Made by a program: the position numbers and the translations under genes. Below the pieces are notes generated by a model. That model worked only from the letters and a program-made list of their open reading frames with translations. It did no database searches and was not told the origin of the DNA. 64,000 nucleotides of DNA from Macrotis lagotis (Eukaryota > Chordata > Mammalia > Peramelemorphia > Peramelidae). Each line of letters begins with the position of its first letter. Within the stretch, counting starts at the first letter, position 1. Of this stretch, positions 37,290 to 49,054 are shown one piece after another. The DNA lies in NCBI RefSeq assembly GCF_037893015.1, contig NC_133664.1, positions 130,051,742-130,115,741 on the forward strand, in the 5' to 3' direction.

Positions 37290-37580
37290 AATAGTTATTA
37301 TTACTTGACCTTTGTTCTCAAAAGAACACCATCAAGACAGCAAGGAAGTGATTTAATGAAAAGTATTCAAATTGAATTTGAGTGAGGGGGCGCTGTGCTA
37401 GTGTGACTTTCTTCTCCCAAGTCACCTGGGTCCAGTGGCCAGATATACATCAGGATGACTGGAGATGCCCTGTATACAAAGCAATCAGGGTTAAATGGTC
37501 TTAAAGCATGGAGTGAGGAGGACTTGAGTTCATATCTGGCCTCAGACACTTAACAATTACTAGTTGTTTGACCCTGACTA
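37290..37580 (+). mobile_element. Marsupial SINE-like element
   Basis: 'cctttgttctcaaaagaaca', 'caccatcaagacagcaagg', 'ctgggtccagtggccagata', 'atcaggatgactggagatgc' follow a common marsupial interspersed repeat I cannot name securely. A CORE-SINE piece follows at 37495 ('ctggcctcagacacttaaca'). Confidence 0.45.
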
Positions 37581-37582
37581 TG

Positions 37583-37675
37583 AGTGTGTCTATGTGTATC
37601 TGTGTGTTTGTATGCATGTATGGCTATGTATATGTGTATGTATGTATGTATGAGTGTATGTGTATGTGTATAAGA
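37583..37675 (+). repeat. (TG/TATG)n low-complexity run
   Basis: Interrupted GTGTAT and GTAT units over about 90 bp. Confidence 0.85.
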
Positions 37676-37764
37676 GAGACTTGGGGGTTTGAATACATAT
37701 ACAAATAGAAATAGAAAGATATTTATCTATATGTATACCATAGTTTTTACAGCTGTAAGGTGCA

Positions 37765-37925
37765 TTAGAAGTCATCAGTACAAACCTTTCATTTTACATA
37801 TAAAGAGTCTGAGGCTTCAAAAAACTCAATGAGTTACTGAAGGTCACATAGGGTATTGGGGAAAGAACTGGAGCTTAAACTTCCTGACTTTCCAGTACTC
37901 TGTCTGCTGTCTTTCTCTAACAGCC
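37765..37925 (-). mobile_element. MIR-like SINE
   Basis: 'agagtctgaggcttcaaaaa', 'gttactgaaggtcacatagg', 'tccagtactctgtctgctg'. Confidence 0.5.
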
Positions 37926-38059
37926 TAAACTGTGCTAATGGTTTTCCCATATTCCTGATAGTTTGACTTTCTGAAAGTTATAGATGATTCCTTATTAAAT
38001 AACCATGCCATAAAGCAAATAGATTACTTCAACCTAAATCTCATTTAATAATATTCCTA

Positions 38060-38280
38060 AAGCAGTAGTTTCTGTCATTGTTCCATTCAGAAACTTTTAA
38101 TGATTCCCCTATAGCCTGTTGAATCAAATTCCTTAGTCTAGCATTCAATTTCTTTTGAGTGGTCCCTACCTACTTCTCCATTCTTATGTCATACTTCCCA
38201 CCAACACAAACTCTCCACCATAACAAATTGGTCTGCCCATTATCAGCTTATTTTCCCATCAACTCCACTCATTCCCTATT
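38060..38280 (+). mobile_element. L2-type LINE fragment
   Basis: 'aatgattcccctatagcctg', 'ttccttagtctagcattcaa', 'accaacacaaactctccacc': L2 sense order. A reversed L2 3' end follows at 38285-38415. Confidence 0.5.
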
Positions 38281-38284
38281 TAAA

Positions 38285-38415
38285 TTCAGTAAGTATTTAT
38301 AAGGCTATGCTGAGTGACAGTCTTAGTGCTAAGGATAAAAAAGATGAAACCAAATAATGCCTTCCCCTCAGTAGGTTTGCTTTCTACAGGGGAGAAACAG
38401 CACACATTCAAATGG
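38285..38415 (-). mobile_element. L2-type 3' end
   Basis: 'cagtaagtatttataaggct', 'acagtcttagtgctaaggat' and 'tgccttcccctcagtagg' are reversed L2 landmarks. Confidence 0.45.
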
Positions 38416-39349
38416 GTAAATCCCTAATATATGCAAAGTGAATTCAGAAGAGATTCAGATTAGGAGGAGAGCACTTCATTTTAAGACTCAGGGTCAACAG
38501 GAAATGTTTGGGTAGGAAGTGGAACCCAAGAAGGGAGTTGGGAATTCTAAAGATAAAAGAAGGTTGGGAGGACCTCCTAGCTTCTTAGTTAGTCTCCTTA
38601 ATTCAATCATCTTTTTACTCCAAATGAGTGAAACTCTGACCAAATATAACCCACTATTGAATAAATCCCACTTGTCCCTTTTACTTCTCAGATAAAACAA
38701 CCACAACAATAATTCATTTAAAAGTTTGGCATTTAAAACTCTTCACAACCAGGATGTCTTCTACTTTTTCAGTCTTCTTACATATGAGGAACAGAGGGGG
38801 ACTATGTTAAGTCACAGAGGTAGGATTTTAAGTCACACTAAGAGAATAACAAGTGTTTGGCACTTGGGACATATGAGGGAAAGTAATGTCAAAATACATT
38901 TTAGAAGGTATTCTAGGGTTGAGTTGGAAGAGGTTAAAATGACAAACAGGAATTTTCTAGAAATATAGATATTCTAGATATAAATATAGATATATAAATA
39001 TAGATATTCTAGAAATGAAAAAAGTTCCTTCTTCTGAATGCTAAGAGTAACAGCTATTGACTCTAGCTACTCATTTGACATTTGACATAAGTTATTTTGT
39101 TGTTTACTCTTTATTTGCTCTTTCTCTCTGAGACCCTAGGCTTCTCAAATGTAAAGATCATGCTTCCTTCTCTTGTAAGTCCAGTAACTAATCAATACTG
39201 AATAAGTTGCTTTGATAACAGGATAATATCCCCAAACATAGAGGCACTCTTTACTGCCTGTATAAACTAGAACAGGTTATCAGTTTTGGAAGAGGTGGGG
39301 ATAGAGGTGAAGATTAGTTCAGGTGAATGGCAGGTATCCTATAGGTTCA

Positions 39350-39480
39350 ATTCAATTCAAACTCACTACATTAGGTCTCCCTTATGTGAGAGTTATAGTA
39401 CTAGGGACTGAGGTTCCAATGATTGATACAATATAACACAGCTGTTAAGGAGCTTACAGGCTGAAGAAAGAAGCCCAACC
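39350..39480 (-). mobile_element. L2-type 3' end
   Basis: 'gttatagtactagggactga' then 'ctgttaaggagcttacaggc' are reversed L2 landmarks. Confidence 0.45.
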
Positions 39481-39547
39481 ATCTGAATACCAATCTCTAT
39501 GAAACAAGGGAAAGTAGAAAAGAAAATATGAATAACTATCATGAATC

Positions 39548-39550
<3 letters not shown>

Positions 39551-39591
<41 letters not shown>

Positions 39592-39640
39592 TGAAGAGAG
39601 GCGAGTGAGAAGGAGAGAGGAGGGGGAGAGAGAAAAAGAG
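39551..39640 (+). repeat. (GA)n and purine-rich tract
   Basis: About 17 perfect GA units followed by 50 bases of G/A-rich sequence. Confidence 0.95.
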
Positions 39641-39710
39641 ATCAATTTTAACTTAACATATTCCAATTCAATCAATCAATAAGATATAATTATTTGATCA
39701 ATTAATAATT

Positions 39711-40390
39711 GATTATATATCTATCTATATCTATATCTATATCTATATATCTATATTTATACCTATACCTATACCTATACCTATACCTATACCTATACCT
39801 ATACCTATACCTATATCTATCTATATCTATACTTATACCTATACCTACACCTACACCTATACCTATACCTATACCTATACCTATACCTATACCTATACCT
39901 ATACCTATACCTATACCTATACCTATACCTATACCTATACCTATCTATATCTATACCTATACCTATACCTATACCTACACCTACACCTACACCTACACTT
40001 ATACTTATACCTATATCTATACCTATACCTATACCTACACCTACACCTACACCTATACCTATACCTATACCTATACCTATACCTATACCTATACCTATAC
40101 CTACACCTACACCTACACCTACACCTATACCTACACCTACACCTATACCTATCTATATCTATATCTATGTCTATATCTATATCTATATCTATATCTATAT
40201 CTATATCTATCTCTATCTCTATCTCTATCTCTATCTCTATCTCTATCTCTATCTCTATCTCTATCTCTATCTCTATCTCTATATCTATATCTATATCTAT
40301 ATCTATCTATATCTATATCATCTACATCTACATCTACATCTGTATCTGTATCTGTATCATTATCTATATCTATGTCTATATCTATATATC
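39711..40390 (+). repeat. ~680 bp hexanucleotide array (CTATAC / CTATAT / CTACAC / CTATCT)
   Basis: An almost unbroken 6-bp-periodic array built from four related hexamers arranged in blocks. CTATAC predominates in 39760-40100, CTACAC blocks recur near 39844, 39973, 40033 and 40101, and CTATCT dominates 40205-40280. Because 6 bp equals two codons and no unit gives a stop, one frame stays open for 235 codons of dipeptide repeat. This is not a gene. Confidence 0.95.
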
Positions 40391-40414
40391 TAATATATAT
40401 GCATATATATATCT

Positions 40415-41790
40415 GATTACATATGAAAGCACTTACTGTGTTCCAGCCCTAAGGGAAGCACTGGGAACATCAATACTAAAGTGAAACCACTCTTGAGGAG
40501 CTAACATTCTAAAAGGGGAGACAAAAATGTCCATATAGAAATATAAGAAGTACAGTCTCCAAGTACAGTCTCATTCTCTAAGAGCCAGGGCAGTTTTGTT
40601 TCCACTTCCAGATTCTAGAAGTTTCTCTTTTTTGGAAGTATCTTGATGAGTGTAAGGTACCCCTTCTCTAATACGAGTTCTCTTTCCCCACTGTTGTACC
40701 AGTGATTGGCACTCCCAAAGATTATTCCCTGCTCTTCTGATCATTGAGGCTAGGTTGGCTGCAGAATCTGCATGGCTTTCACTCTCAGAATCCCAGAGGT
40801 TCTTTCTCCTGACCTTTTGAAACACAAAAGATTGGCTGCTCCAGACTGATCTTCACCAAGAACAAACAACAAACTAGACAAAAGACGTGATACCATTTTG
40901 AGGGTGCTAGATAGCATTGTGGGGGGGAGTCCTTGGGGAGAGAGAAGGCAGCATGGTCTCCCCTTACAGTTTTGTCTTTCACAGAGACAACAAAGGAGTC
41001 AAACTAAGGGCAAAAATTCACCAAAAAATGTCCTTGAGTCAACTAAAGCTTTTTCTGGTTCCACAACAATCCAATCAAAGAAACTACTGTCCATGATGTG
41101 GTTAGCTGACCAGAACAAGTTGAAGAATGTTTATATAAGTTCCGCCTTTTCTCCAAGGCATTTGTACATAGGAAGGGTTTAATAAATTGCTTTGTTCAGT
41201 CATTAAGAATAGGAAGTGCACTAGTAGTAAAGGGGATGAGAAAGGATTTCTAGTAGAAGCTAGTGACTGAACTGAGCCTTGAAAAACTGAGATCCAAAGA
41301 ATTAAAGGTGAGGAGGGGAATAAATACAAGGTGTGGCAGAAAAATCAGTTCAAAGGGATCAAGATGGGAGAAAGACTCTAGTGTGTTTTGTATCTTAAAT
41401 ATATTACTTTAGGTGGATCCCAGAGAGTGTGGGAGGTGGGGTTGAGGGACCATGTATAGGAAGCCTGAAAAGGTAGATGATAACCAGGTTGTGAAGAGTT
41501 TTAAATGCCAAACTTATAAAGGAATGATTGTTGTAGTTATTTTATCCCAGAAATAAAAGGGACCAATGGAATTTCTTGAGTAGAGTTTCACTCATTTGGA
41601 ATGAAAAGGTGATTGAATAAGGGAGACTAACTAAAAAGCTAGAGCAAAAGTCCAGGTGAATTGTGATGATGGCTAGAATCAATGGTGAGCACTGGACAGA
41701 TGAAAGAGACGTTATGGAAATAGAAATAACAAAATTGCGTGTGTAGTAAGTGAGACGAAGGAGTGGAGGCAAACCTGGGTGGCTGACTGC
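40415..41790 (-). mobile_element. L2-type LINE 3' region, split by an insertion
   Basis: Reversed L2 from 40415 ('ttactgtgttccagccctaa', 'cttgaggagctaacattcta') to about 40555, then resuming at about 41200 and running to 41790. The resumed part has 'gattt ctagtagaag', 'aggttgtgaagagttttaaa', 'gggaccaatggaatttcttg' and 'gagcactggacagatg'. The two parts are colinear in L2, so the 640 bp between them was inserted later. Confidence 0.6.
40560..41200 (+). mobile_element. Possible solo LTR inserted in L2
   Basis: About 640 bp unlike L2 interrupting it. It contains a TATA-like TATATAA (41132-41138) and AATAAA (41181-41186) 43 bases later, the U3-R layout of a retroviral LTR, and ends near TTCAGTCA. 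No clean TG start or target-site duplication could be found; AAGTACAGTCTC is repeated at the left edge. It may instead be another type of insertion. Confidence 0.3.
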
Positions 41791-42129
41791 AAATTAGAAA
41801 ATATCTTCAATGGTAATAGGGAATTTTTGTATCTATCAGGATTCACCCAGGGACAATAAGAATCTAGCTACAAAACAATCTTCACTGAAATAGACCTAAA
41901 TAATTGGGGAAACATTCATTGCACTTGAGTTGGTCAAGTCAATATAATAAAAATGACAATTGTAACTAAATTAATTTACTTTATTCAGTTCAGTACAAAT
42001 AAAACACTGAAAGAATATTTTATTGGCTTAGGGGAAATAATAATGAAATTCATATGGGGGTTATAAAGAATGTCAAAGGAAATAATGAAAAAAAGTGGAA
42101 AGGAAGAAAGCTTGATTGATGAAGCAGAT

Positions 42130-42490
42130 TAATAATAAGTCAATAAACTTTTATTAAGCATCTCCTATATGTATAATTATGTATATAATATATGTATATA
42201 TGTATATATGTATATATATGTATATATGTAATTATGTATAAATATGTATAATTAGTTGAGTACTGGGGATACAAAAAGCAAAGCAAAACTAATTGATATA
42301 CTCAAGAAATACTCAGTCTGAGGACAGTAGGGGAAAACACAATGCCAACAACTATATACAAATCAGTCACATACATATTGAATTGGGAATGGTATCAGAA
42401 GAAAAGCACAAAGATTAGGGGAAAGAGGTTTCTTGCAGACGATAGCACTTTAGTTGAGACTTAAAGGAAGTCTTTGAAGTTAGGAGATGG
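42130..42490 (-). mobile_element. L2-type 3' end with an expanded (TATATG)n
   Basis: 'cttttattaagcatctccta', 'actggggatacaaaaagcaa', 'gagacttaaaggaagtcttt' are reversed L2 landmarks. A TATATG/TATA run at 42170-42250 sits inside. Confidence 0.6.
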
Positions 42491-42589
42491 AGATTAGGTA
42501 TACAACATATAGCCTCAGGTTAGGACAGTGTTTGATTAGCCTGATGACTCCAGTCACTAGGAGAGGAAATCACTATTTAATAAAAGCTT

Positions 42590-43960
42590 CATTTCTTGAA
42601 CATCAAACTAGCAGAAATTACATTCCTTATACCCAGATAAACTCCAAATGTATTCATGAACTCTATAAAGTCATCATAAGCAAATTAAAAGATCAAGGAA
42701 GAAAGGACCTTTTGTATTCATGGATAGGGGACAGTAGATAACCAAACAAGTGATAGAAAGGATCATACAAAATAAAATGATATATTATGATTATTTATAA
42801 TTTAAAAGTCTTTGCTCAAAAAAGCTAAATATTACAAGTTAAAAAGAAATGGATAACTGAAAAAAAGGATTTTCAACAAATTTCTCTGATAAAAGTCTCA
42901 TATCTATGATAAATAAAGGAATTGATTGAAATTTATAAGTCTAAGAGTCACTCCTTAATTTGTCTCCAAAGGATATGGACAGTTTTATTTTCTTTTTAAA
43001 AATATTTTATTTATTTAAGGCAATGGGATTAAGTGACTTGCCCAAGGTCACACAGCTAGGCAATTATTAAGAGTCTGAGGCTGGATTTGAATTCAGGTCC
43101 TCTTGACACTAGGACTGGTGCTCTATCCACTGTGCCACCTAGCTGCCCCTTAAGGACAGTTTTCAAGGGAAGAAATGAAGCTATAAATAATCAAATAAAA
43201 ATGCTTAAATCACTAATAATGAGAGAAATGCAAATTAAGTAACTTTGAGGCTACAACTCTATGAGAATGACAAAGATGACAAAAGATGATAAAAAGAAAA
43301 ATGTTGGTGGGACTGTGGAAAAACGAGTTTGTTAGTTCACTCTCAGTGGAGATATTTTCTAGCTATTCTGAAAAACAGTTTGCATCTATTTCCATAAAGT
43401 TACCAAATTCTCCATACCATCTTACCCAGGCTATACTACAAGTAGGTCTATTTCTCAAAAGAAATCAAAGAAAGAGGAAAAGGATGTAAATATATAAAAT
43501 TATTTATAACAACTCTTTACATGGTGGCTAAAACTAGAAAATATCGGATGGGACAAATTGTGGTAAACGAGTGTAAAATAATATTGTATTATAAGAAATA
43601 ATAAAATAGGCAATTTCAGAGAAAACTGGGATGACTTCTAGGAACTGTTGCATGATGAAGTGAACAGAACTAGGGGAAGAATTTATATAATTAAAATTTT
43701 ATATAGAAAAAATTTGAAAGACTTTGAAACTTCAATCAATGCAAAAATAAACTATAAGTCCAAAATAATGAATATTTACTATAACACTCACCTTTTGATT
43801 GAGAAGTATTGGAAAGGACATGCATTTTTGGACATGTTTTGCTGGGCTGGTTTATTACGAATTTAGAAATGTGTTGTTGGGAGGGAGTTGTTTTTAAATT
43901 TGCTCAATAGCAGAAGAAGGGATAAAATAATTAAATTAATTTTAATGCTGGTTAATTAAA
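42590..43960 (+). mobile_element. Decayed L1 3' part (ORF2 end plus 3' UTR)
   Basis: 'cacaagtgatagaaaggatc'-like ORF2 end, 'taaaaatgcttaaatcacta', 'gagaaatgcaaattaa', 'aatgttggtgggactgtgga' and 'agtgaacagaactaggggaa' appear in L1 sense order. Translation gives only broken pieces. A reversed SINE interrupts it at 42987-43153. Confidence 0.6.
42987..43153 (-). mobile_element. WSINE1-like SINE nested in L1, with target-site duplication
   Basis: 'tttaaggcaatgggattaag', 'cacacagctaggcaattatt' and 'gtgccacctagctgccc' identify it. GGACAGTTTT at 42977-42986 and 43154-43163 is the target-site duplication. Confidence 0.8.
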
Positions 43961-43974
43961 AAATAGAAAATTTA

Positions 43975-44410
43975 AAACTGATTGCATAGTTCAGAAAAGG
44001 TTTGAGAGAGAGATAATGAGCTTGAATCATGTTGAGTTTGGGATACTTTATGGTATGTCCAGTTTAAAATATTCAGTATGCAATTCATGATGTGGGATTG
44101 GAACTCAGGAAAATGTCTAGGACTAGTTGATAATTGATCCCATGAACTCTGATGAGGGAAATGTCTGTTGAGACATGTTTGAGACATTTACTCACCAAAC
44201 TGAGTTTTTCTGATTCCAGGATGAGTAAAAAAGTAGAAAGAGAAAAGAGGACCCAGGAAAGAGCCTTAGTGGGTTTAATATAGATCAAGATCTAGCAAAA
44301 GAGATTTATAAATAGTTGTCAGATAGGTAGTAGAGAGCCAAAGGAGAGCAATATCATGAGAAGATCAGAGGGGATGGGATTTATACATGTGAAAGCATTG
44401 ACTGTGGCAA
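43975..44410 (-). mobile_element. L2-type LINE internal fragment
   Basis: 'gaggacccaggaaagagcct', 'gtagagagccaaaggagagc' correspond to the reversed L2 part lying beyond the piece at 19560. Confidence 0.4.
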
Positions 44411-44659
44411 AGAGAAGAATTGTTTCTTTTACAGGGAATAAGTTAAGGGAGGCAATACTGGGGAATCAGACTGCTTCAATTCCAGACTGATTACTCTGCC
44501 CCACATAAAGAGACCATCTCACTGAATGGGCCCATGCCTGGGATCACTATATCTTAAGGAGCCACAGTCATGCTACTCTTTTTACTTCCTGCTTACTCTC
44601 CCATCTGTTCCACCTTCACAGTTGCCTTTCCTCCAAACTTTTTATATTTTGCCTTCCCC

Positions 44660-44765
44660 TATTTTAATGTAAGTTCCTCGAGTGGAGGGACTATCTTGTT
44701 TTCATGTCTTTTACTACCCAACATTTAGAATGCCTGATACATAGCAAGCAATTAAAAATGTTTTC
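44660..44765 (+). mobile_element. L2-type 3' end
   Basis: 'taatgtaagttcctcgagtg', 'gagggactatcttgttttca', 'gcctgatacatagcaagcaa'. Confidence 0.6.
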
Positions 44766-44783
44766 TCTGTTGTTCTTTTAGGG

Positions 44784-45018
44784 GCTAGCTAGGCTGGTGT
44801 AGTGGATAGAGTCCTCATCCTGGAGTCAGGAAGACTCACTTTGGTGAGACATTTACCATTTGTGTGACCCTGGGCAAGTCACTTAATCCTGTTAGTCTCA
44901 TTTTCCTTATCTGTAAGATGAATTATAGAAGGGAATAGTATACCACTCCAGTACCTTTGCCAAGAAAACCCCAAATGGGTCACAAAGAGTCGGACATGAC
45001 TCAACATCAACAACGAAA
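44784..45018 (+). mobile_element. MAR1-type CORE-SINE, near full length
   Basis: 'gtagtggatagagtcctcat', 'gtgaccctgggcaagtcact', 'ccaagaaaaccccaaatggg', 'aaagagtcggacatgactca'. Confidence 0.85.
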
Positions 45019-46110
45019 GGAATTAGAGAGCTCATAGAAGATATAAAGGACAGAGATTTGGAAAGGTAGAATTGAGATAGAAGAGAATGAGAGGGTAGTC
45101 AGTAAGGGTGGAGAACTAGATCTGCTTTTTAGTAGTCTGAGATAAATATCACAGGAAACAGAGAATGAGAGGGAATGAGAAGAAGTTGAAGGTTCTGGGC
45201 CTCGTCTTGCCTTTTTCCTTTGACTCAAAGCCTCCATGTCTCCTCTCATGACCTATTAGGGTGTAAGCAGAGGTGCCTGCAACCTCAGGGAAGGAGTGGA
45301 GCTGGAAGCTTAATCAACAGGTAACTCTGTCTTCTAGGAACAAGACCCTGGGTCTTCTGATTTGGGAGATCAGAAAAGTCTGCATGGAGGAAGTAAAGTC
45401 TTGGAAGCCCAGGAACCTTTAAGAAAGTAAAGAATGCAAAAAAGATGAAGGCTGATCAGGGATTGAGAATCCATTCCAGAGTTTGGAGATAGAATGAACA
45501 AAGGAAATATGACAGAGAGAGTAGGAGAGGAACTGAGGAGGTAGAGTAGATAAACTATCTGGTTGATTGATTCAAATTTTCATTTTTCTCCTTGTGGTTT
45601 CGTTGATCTACTGAATTTCCTTTCACCTTGGTCATTGAAAAGGAACAGATTGAGAATGAAACAGAGGTTGGTAGTGGGTGGCAAAGTCGAAGGTGAAATA
45701 AAATAAATGTTTTCTTCTATTGGCTTATAATTTTTTTTTAATTTCTAGAGAACCTCTACTGTAAAGAAGATGATAATGGGAGTTGAAGGTCTTTTATTCA
45801 TGCTATTCCAATCTATTTTGAAAATTATAAAGGTGAAAATGATTCATACAGGAATAACTGCCAAACATTTGCTTATTGAAATTAAGTATAAATAATTACT
45901 AGGTAGATGAATTTGCATCTACATAATCTCCTGGTTTCACAAACATAATTTTCTGTAAAATTCAGGGGACACATTTGCTCTTTTGACAGATATTGTCTGC
46001 TACAGGACAGGGTATTTTCCCCTGTCTACAGAAATATAATGATAGTTCTGCTATTTGCTGTAATGAATAGGTTGATTAACTTATAGTCAGAAGTGCTGAG
46101 GTTTACCTTC
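45019..46110. other. Noncoding, purine-rich, possibly old L2
   Basis: G/A-rich unique sequence; parts between 45020 and 45190 may be reversed L2 but are too diverged to call. No exon seen. Confidence 0.35.
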
Positions 46111-46119
46111 CATCTTTAC

Positions 46120-46340
46120 TGAGGACAGGAAGACCTATGTTTACTTCCTACCTCTGATATTCACTAATACATATAGTAGTCTGACTTTAGCCAAGTCACT
46201 TGGCCTCAGTTTTCTTATCTGGAAAATGGGGAAAATAATAAACAGTAGTATGTACCTTATAGGACTGTCATGAAGTTCAAATGAAACAGTGTACAGTCTT
46301 TTGTAAAATCTTTAAGTACTATGTATGTACCAGTTGTTAA
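46120..46340 (+). mobile_element. MIR/THER-type SINE
   Basis: 'aggaagacctatgtttactt', 'gccaagtcacttggcctcag', 'ttatctggaaaatggggaaa', 'ggactgtcatgaagttcaaa'. Confidence 0.65.
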
Positions 46341-46418
46341 CATTACTGAAAATTGAACTGATTCTTCTTTTGTTCTGGCCTTGTAGATTTGGGCTTCTTT
46401 TATGAGTTTGTTTGTTAA

Positions 46419-46419
<1 letters not shown>

Positions 46420-46453
<34 letters not shown>

Positions 46454-46457
46454 TACA
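46420..46457 (+). repeat. (AC)n microsatellite
   Basis: About 15 AC units followed by ACATACATAC. Confidence 0.95.
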
Positions 46458-47690
46458 CCCTGATGTACACACTCACACACCACTGAAAAAAAAAAGCCCA
46501 CCCATTCAAATAGAGCCCAGTTTGGAGCTGGCATTTATTTGCTGAAGTAAAGTCAGTTAAATGTTTTGATGTCATTAATTACTCCCTTCAAGATAACTTC
46601 AGAAGATTGTACAAGTTAAGAAAATCAGGACAATCTGTCTCCTCTCAGGATGTCATTCAACAACATTTAGCTTTTATTATTTAGCTGAGAGTCTGGGTAT
46701 ATTTTAATGGGGATGGGGGTGGGGATGAGGAAACCTTTTCTCTGTGATCCTTCAGAACCATCTGGAATGCACATGAGATTAGTTGGCTACCATTGTCTCT
46801 CCAAATCATCAGGCTGTTGTTCCAGGTGTGTGAAGTGCCTGTGTGGCTTAGGTTTAATGCTTGATTTTCATTCTGCCCAACAGCTTTGTCCTTTATTCTC
46901 TAAGGGATGTGTTTTCAATACCACAGGAGATTTCATTATGCTCCACCAAATATATCTTTACAAACATCAGTTCAACTGGTGCTAGTCCTCAGGTGGGTTA
47001 TGGGAATGGATGGGAAAAGGGCAATGTGTAGGCCCTGGGACTTTTCAAAAGTAGCATTATTTCAACAGAAGGATAGATTTCTTTAATCACCCCCCCCCCC
47101 CCAAAAAAAGAAAAAGAAATTCTTTCTTCCACCATTAATCATGAAGCTACAGAGTTCTCAAGGACAAAGCCAAAGCACACCATGAGTGAGGTACAGGAAA
47201 GCAGAACAGGAAAATAAGAAAGGCTAAATTGAATGAATGAGCATGAAAAAAGCAGATGGCCATAAAGGACAGTCCTTTGCAGGAGAGCAGAGGACCAACA
47301 GCAGCTTATCTACCTTGGAGTTAACATTTATCCCCATCAGACTGGTGAAAAAAAAAGATGAACAAAGGTCACACCATTACTTGCTCATTTGATCTTGTTT
47401 AATTCAGAAAACATGCATTACATTGAAATTAGTATTCTTTCATTTACATGTTCATTAGAGTTTAGGAAAACTCTGTCTCTTGCTAGACACTGACTCTTCT
47501 CATTGGAGGGTCCTTCTCCATTAAAAATACCATCAATAGCTCCAGGGAAAAGCTCCAGGGTTTTTAGGGGGTGCTGTCAATCATCAAGAAATCCTGTAGT
47601 TCACAGGATGGAAGTTATGTCCTATTTATTTACCTGCCAGGAAGTAACAGGAAATGGAACTGAGTTCACTAAGGACAAGGGTACAAGTAT
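46458..47690. other. Noncoding, no feature recognised
   Basis: Unique sequence; a poly-C run at about 47090-47102 adjoins a poly-A run. Nothing gene-like. Confidence 0.4.
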
Positions 47691-47694
47691 TCAA

Positions 47695-47840
47695 CCTAGG
47701 GTTTAACTCTGAAAGTCACCTCAAAGACTGGTTAATCCAAGGCTCTGAGAGATTGTGTCTTGTCCAAGATTATATATGCAGTTGTGATCCTGGCAGAGGT
47801 GAGATTTGAACACAGGTCCTCTGGCTCCAGAGCCAGAATC
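47695..47840 (-). mobile_element. MIR-type SINE
   Basis: 'ctctgagagattgtgtcttg', 'gtgagatttgaacacaggtc', 'ctctggctccagagcc'. Confidence 0.55.
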
Positions 47841-47939
47841 CATTTATTTAAAAGTAATTGCAACTTAAACACAAAAGAGTATTTCCATATTCATGAACAT
47901 ACAAATACATCTATTTATCTATTCATGAATCTGTTTTAT

Positions 47940-48048
47940 TTTTCCCTTTGGAGGCAATTGGAGTCAAGTGAATTACTCAGGATCACATAGCTAGTAAGTA
48001 AAGGAGTCTGTTTTTGGCCCTCTATCCACTGGTCATCTAGTTGGTTTG
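47940..48048 (-). mobile_element. CORE-SINE
   Basis: 'gattactcaggatcacata'-like core, 'gctagtaagtaaaggagtct', 'ccctctatccactggtcatc'. Confidence 0.5.
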
Positions 48049-48930
48049 TTGATTCAGGGTCCTGAAATTTAAAAACTGGTAGCACTTAATATTTCTTTAG
48101 CAGGTAGGAACAAATTAATATAGTTTCTGGTTAGAATAACTAGTTTAAATAGGAAGCTACCAATATGAATGAATGTTTGAATGAATTAATGAGTAACAGT
48201 TTCCCTACACCTACCTTCATCCCTAAACTCATGGAGCATGCTTTGAGATAATCTCTGCTCAATACTTGGAAGCATCATAGAAACTTGAGGAAGCACATAT
48301 CATATGCTTCATAGTTGGACTGTACTCCCAACCGGTTGTTTAGCTGGAAAAGTAGATGAAGTACAGTGCCATATCAGACAAAGTAAATGATTTCTATTCA
48401 GCAGCTCTTTTGGTTTTACTCTTCAGACAACGAGATATAATTTTAGGTGGAGAAGGAAGTCCTTTTATATCCCAATATAACAACATCCCACACCCCTACA
48501 TGGATCAGAAGCTCAGCTAACTGGGCTTGTGTGTGTGTATGTGTGTGGGGGGCTCTGCTGCTTCTGTCTCTCTTGTGCATCTTCTTCCTTTAGCATCAAC
48601 CTTGTGAACATGGAAAGATCTTGAAAGGTCTGAGTATGTGGGAAAGAGGCAACAGCAGTTATCGGAGCAGCTGCCATTGTAGTAGTTATGGGAGTAGCTG
48701 ACTGGAGTGAACAGTTGCCATTAGAGAAATCTGGAAAAATCTTAGTGTTTGGATTCAGTGGAGGCAAATGCAAAATGGCTTATTAGTAGCTTTGTAAAGA
48801 AAGGAATTAACAATGAGGTTTGAATTATACTACAGGGGAAAAGTTATTGTTCTGCTCATTTTATGATTCTTTATTGTTGAGTATTCCTTTTTCTGTGTGA
48901 GAAGGAGCTACTGGTTCCATACTTGATTTA
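48049..48930. other. Noncoding, no feature recognised
   Basis: Unique sequence with a short GT run at about 48528-48548. Confidence 0.4.
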
Positions 48931-48932
48931 TG

Positions 48933-48933
<1 letters not shown>

Positions 48934-48984
<51 letters not shown>

Positions 48985-49000
48985 GCATATGTATATAAAA
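48934..49000 (+). repeat. (TA)n microsatellite
   Basis: About 30 TA units with single interruptions (CA, GC). Confidence 0.95.
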
Positions 49001-49054
49001 TTCATTTTTATTATCCTTTACTTCTTCCTCTGTGGGAGGATGCTAGACTAGAGG

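Noticed and set aside
39709-40416. Longest 3' half ORF (235 codons of dipeptide repeats)
   Set aside because: Created by a stop-free hexanucleotide array; no coding composition, no promoter or splice context.
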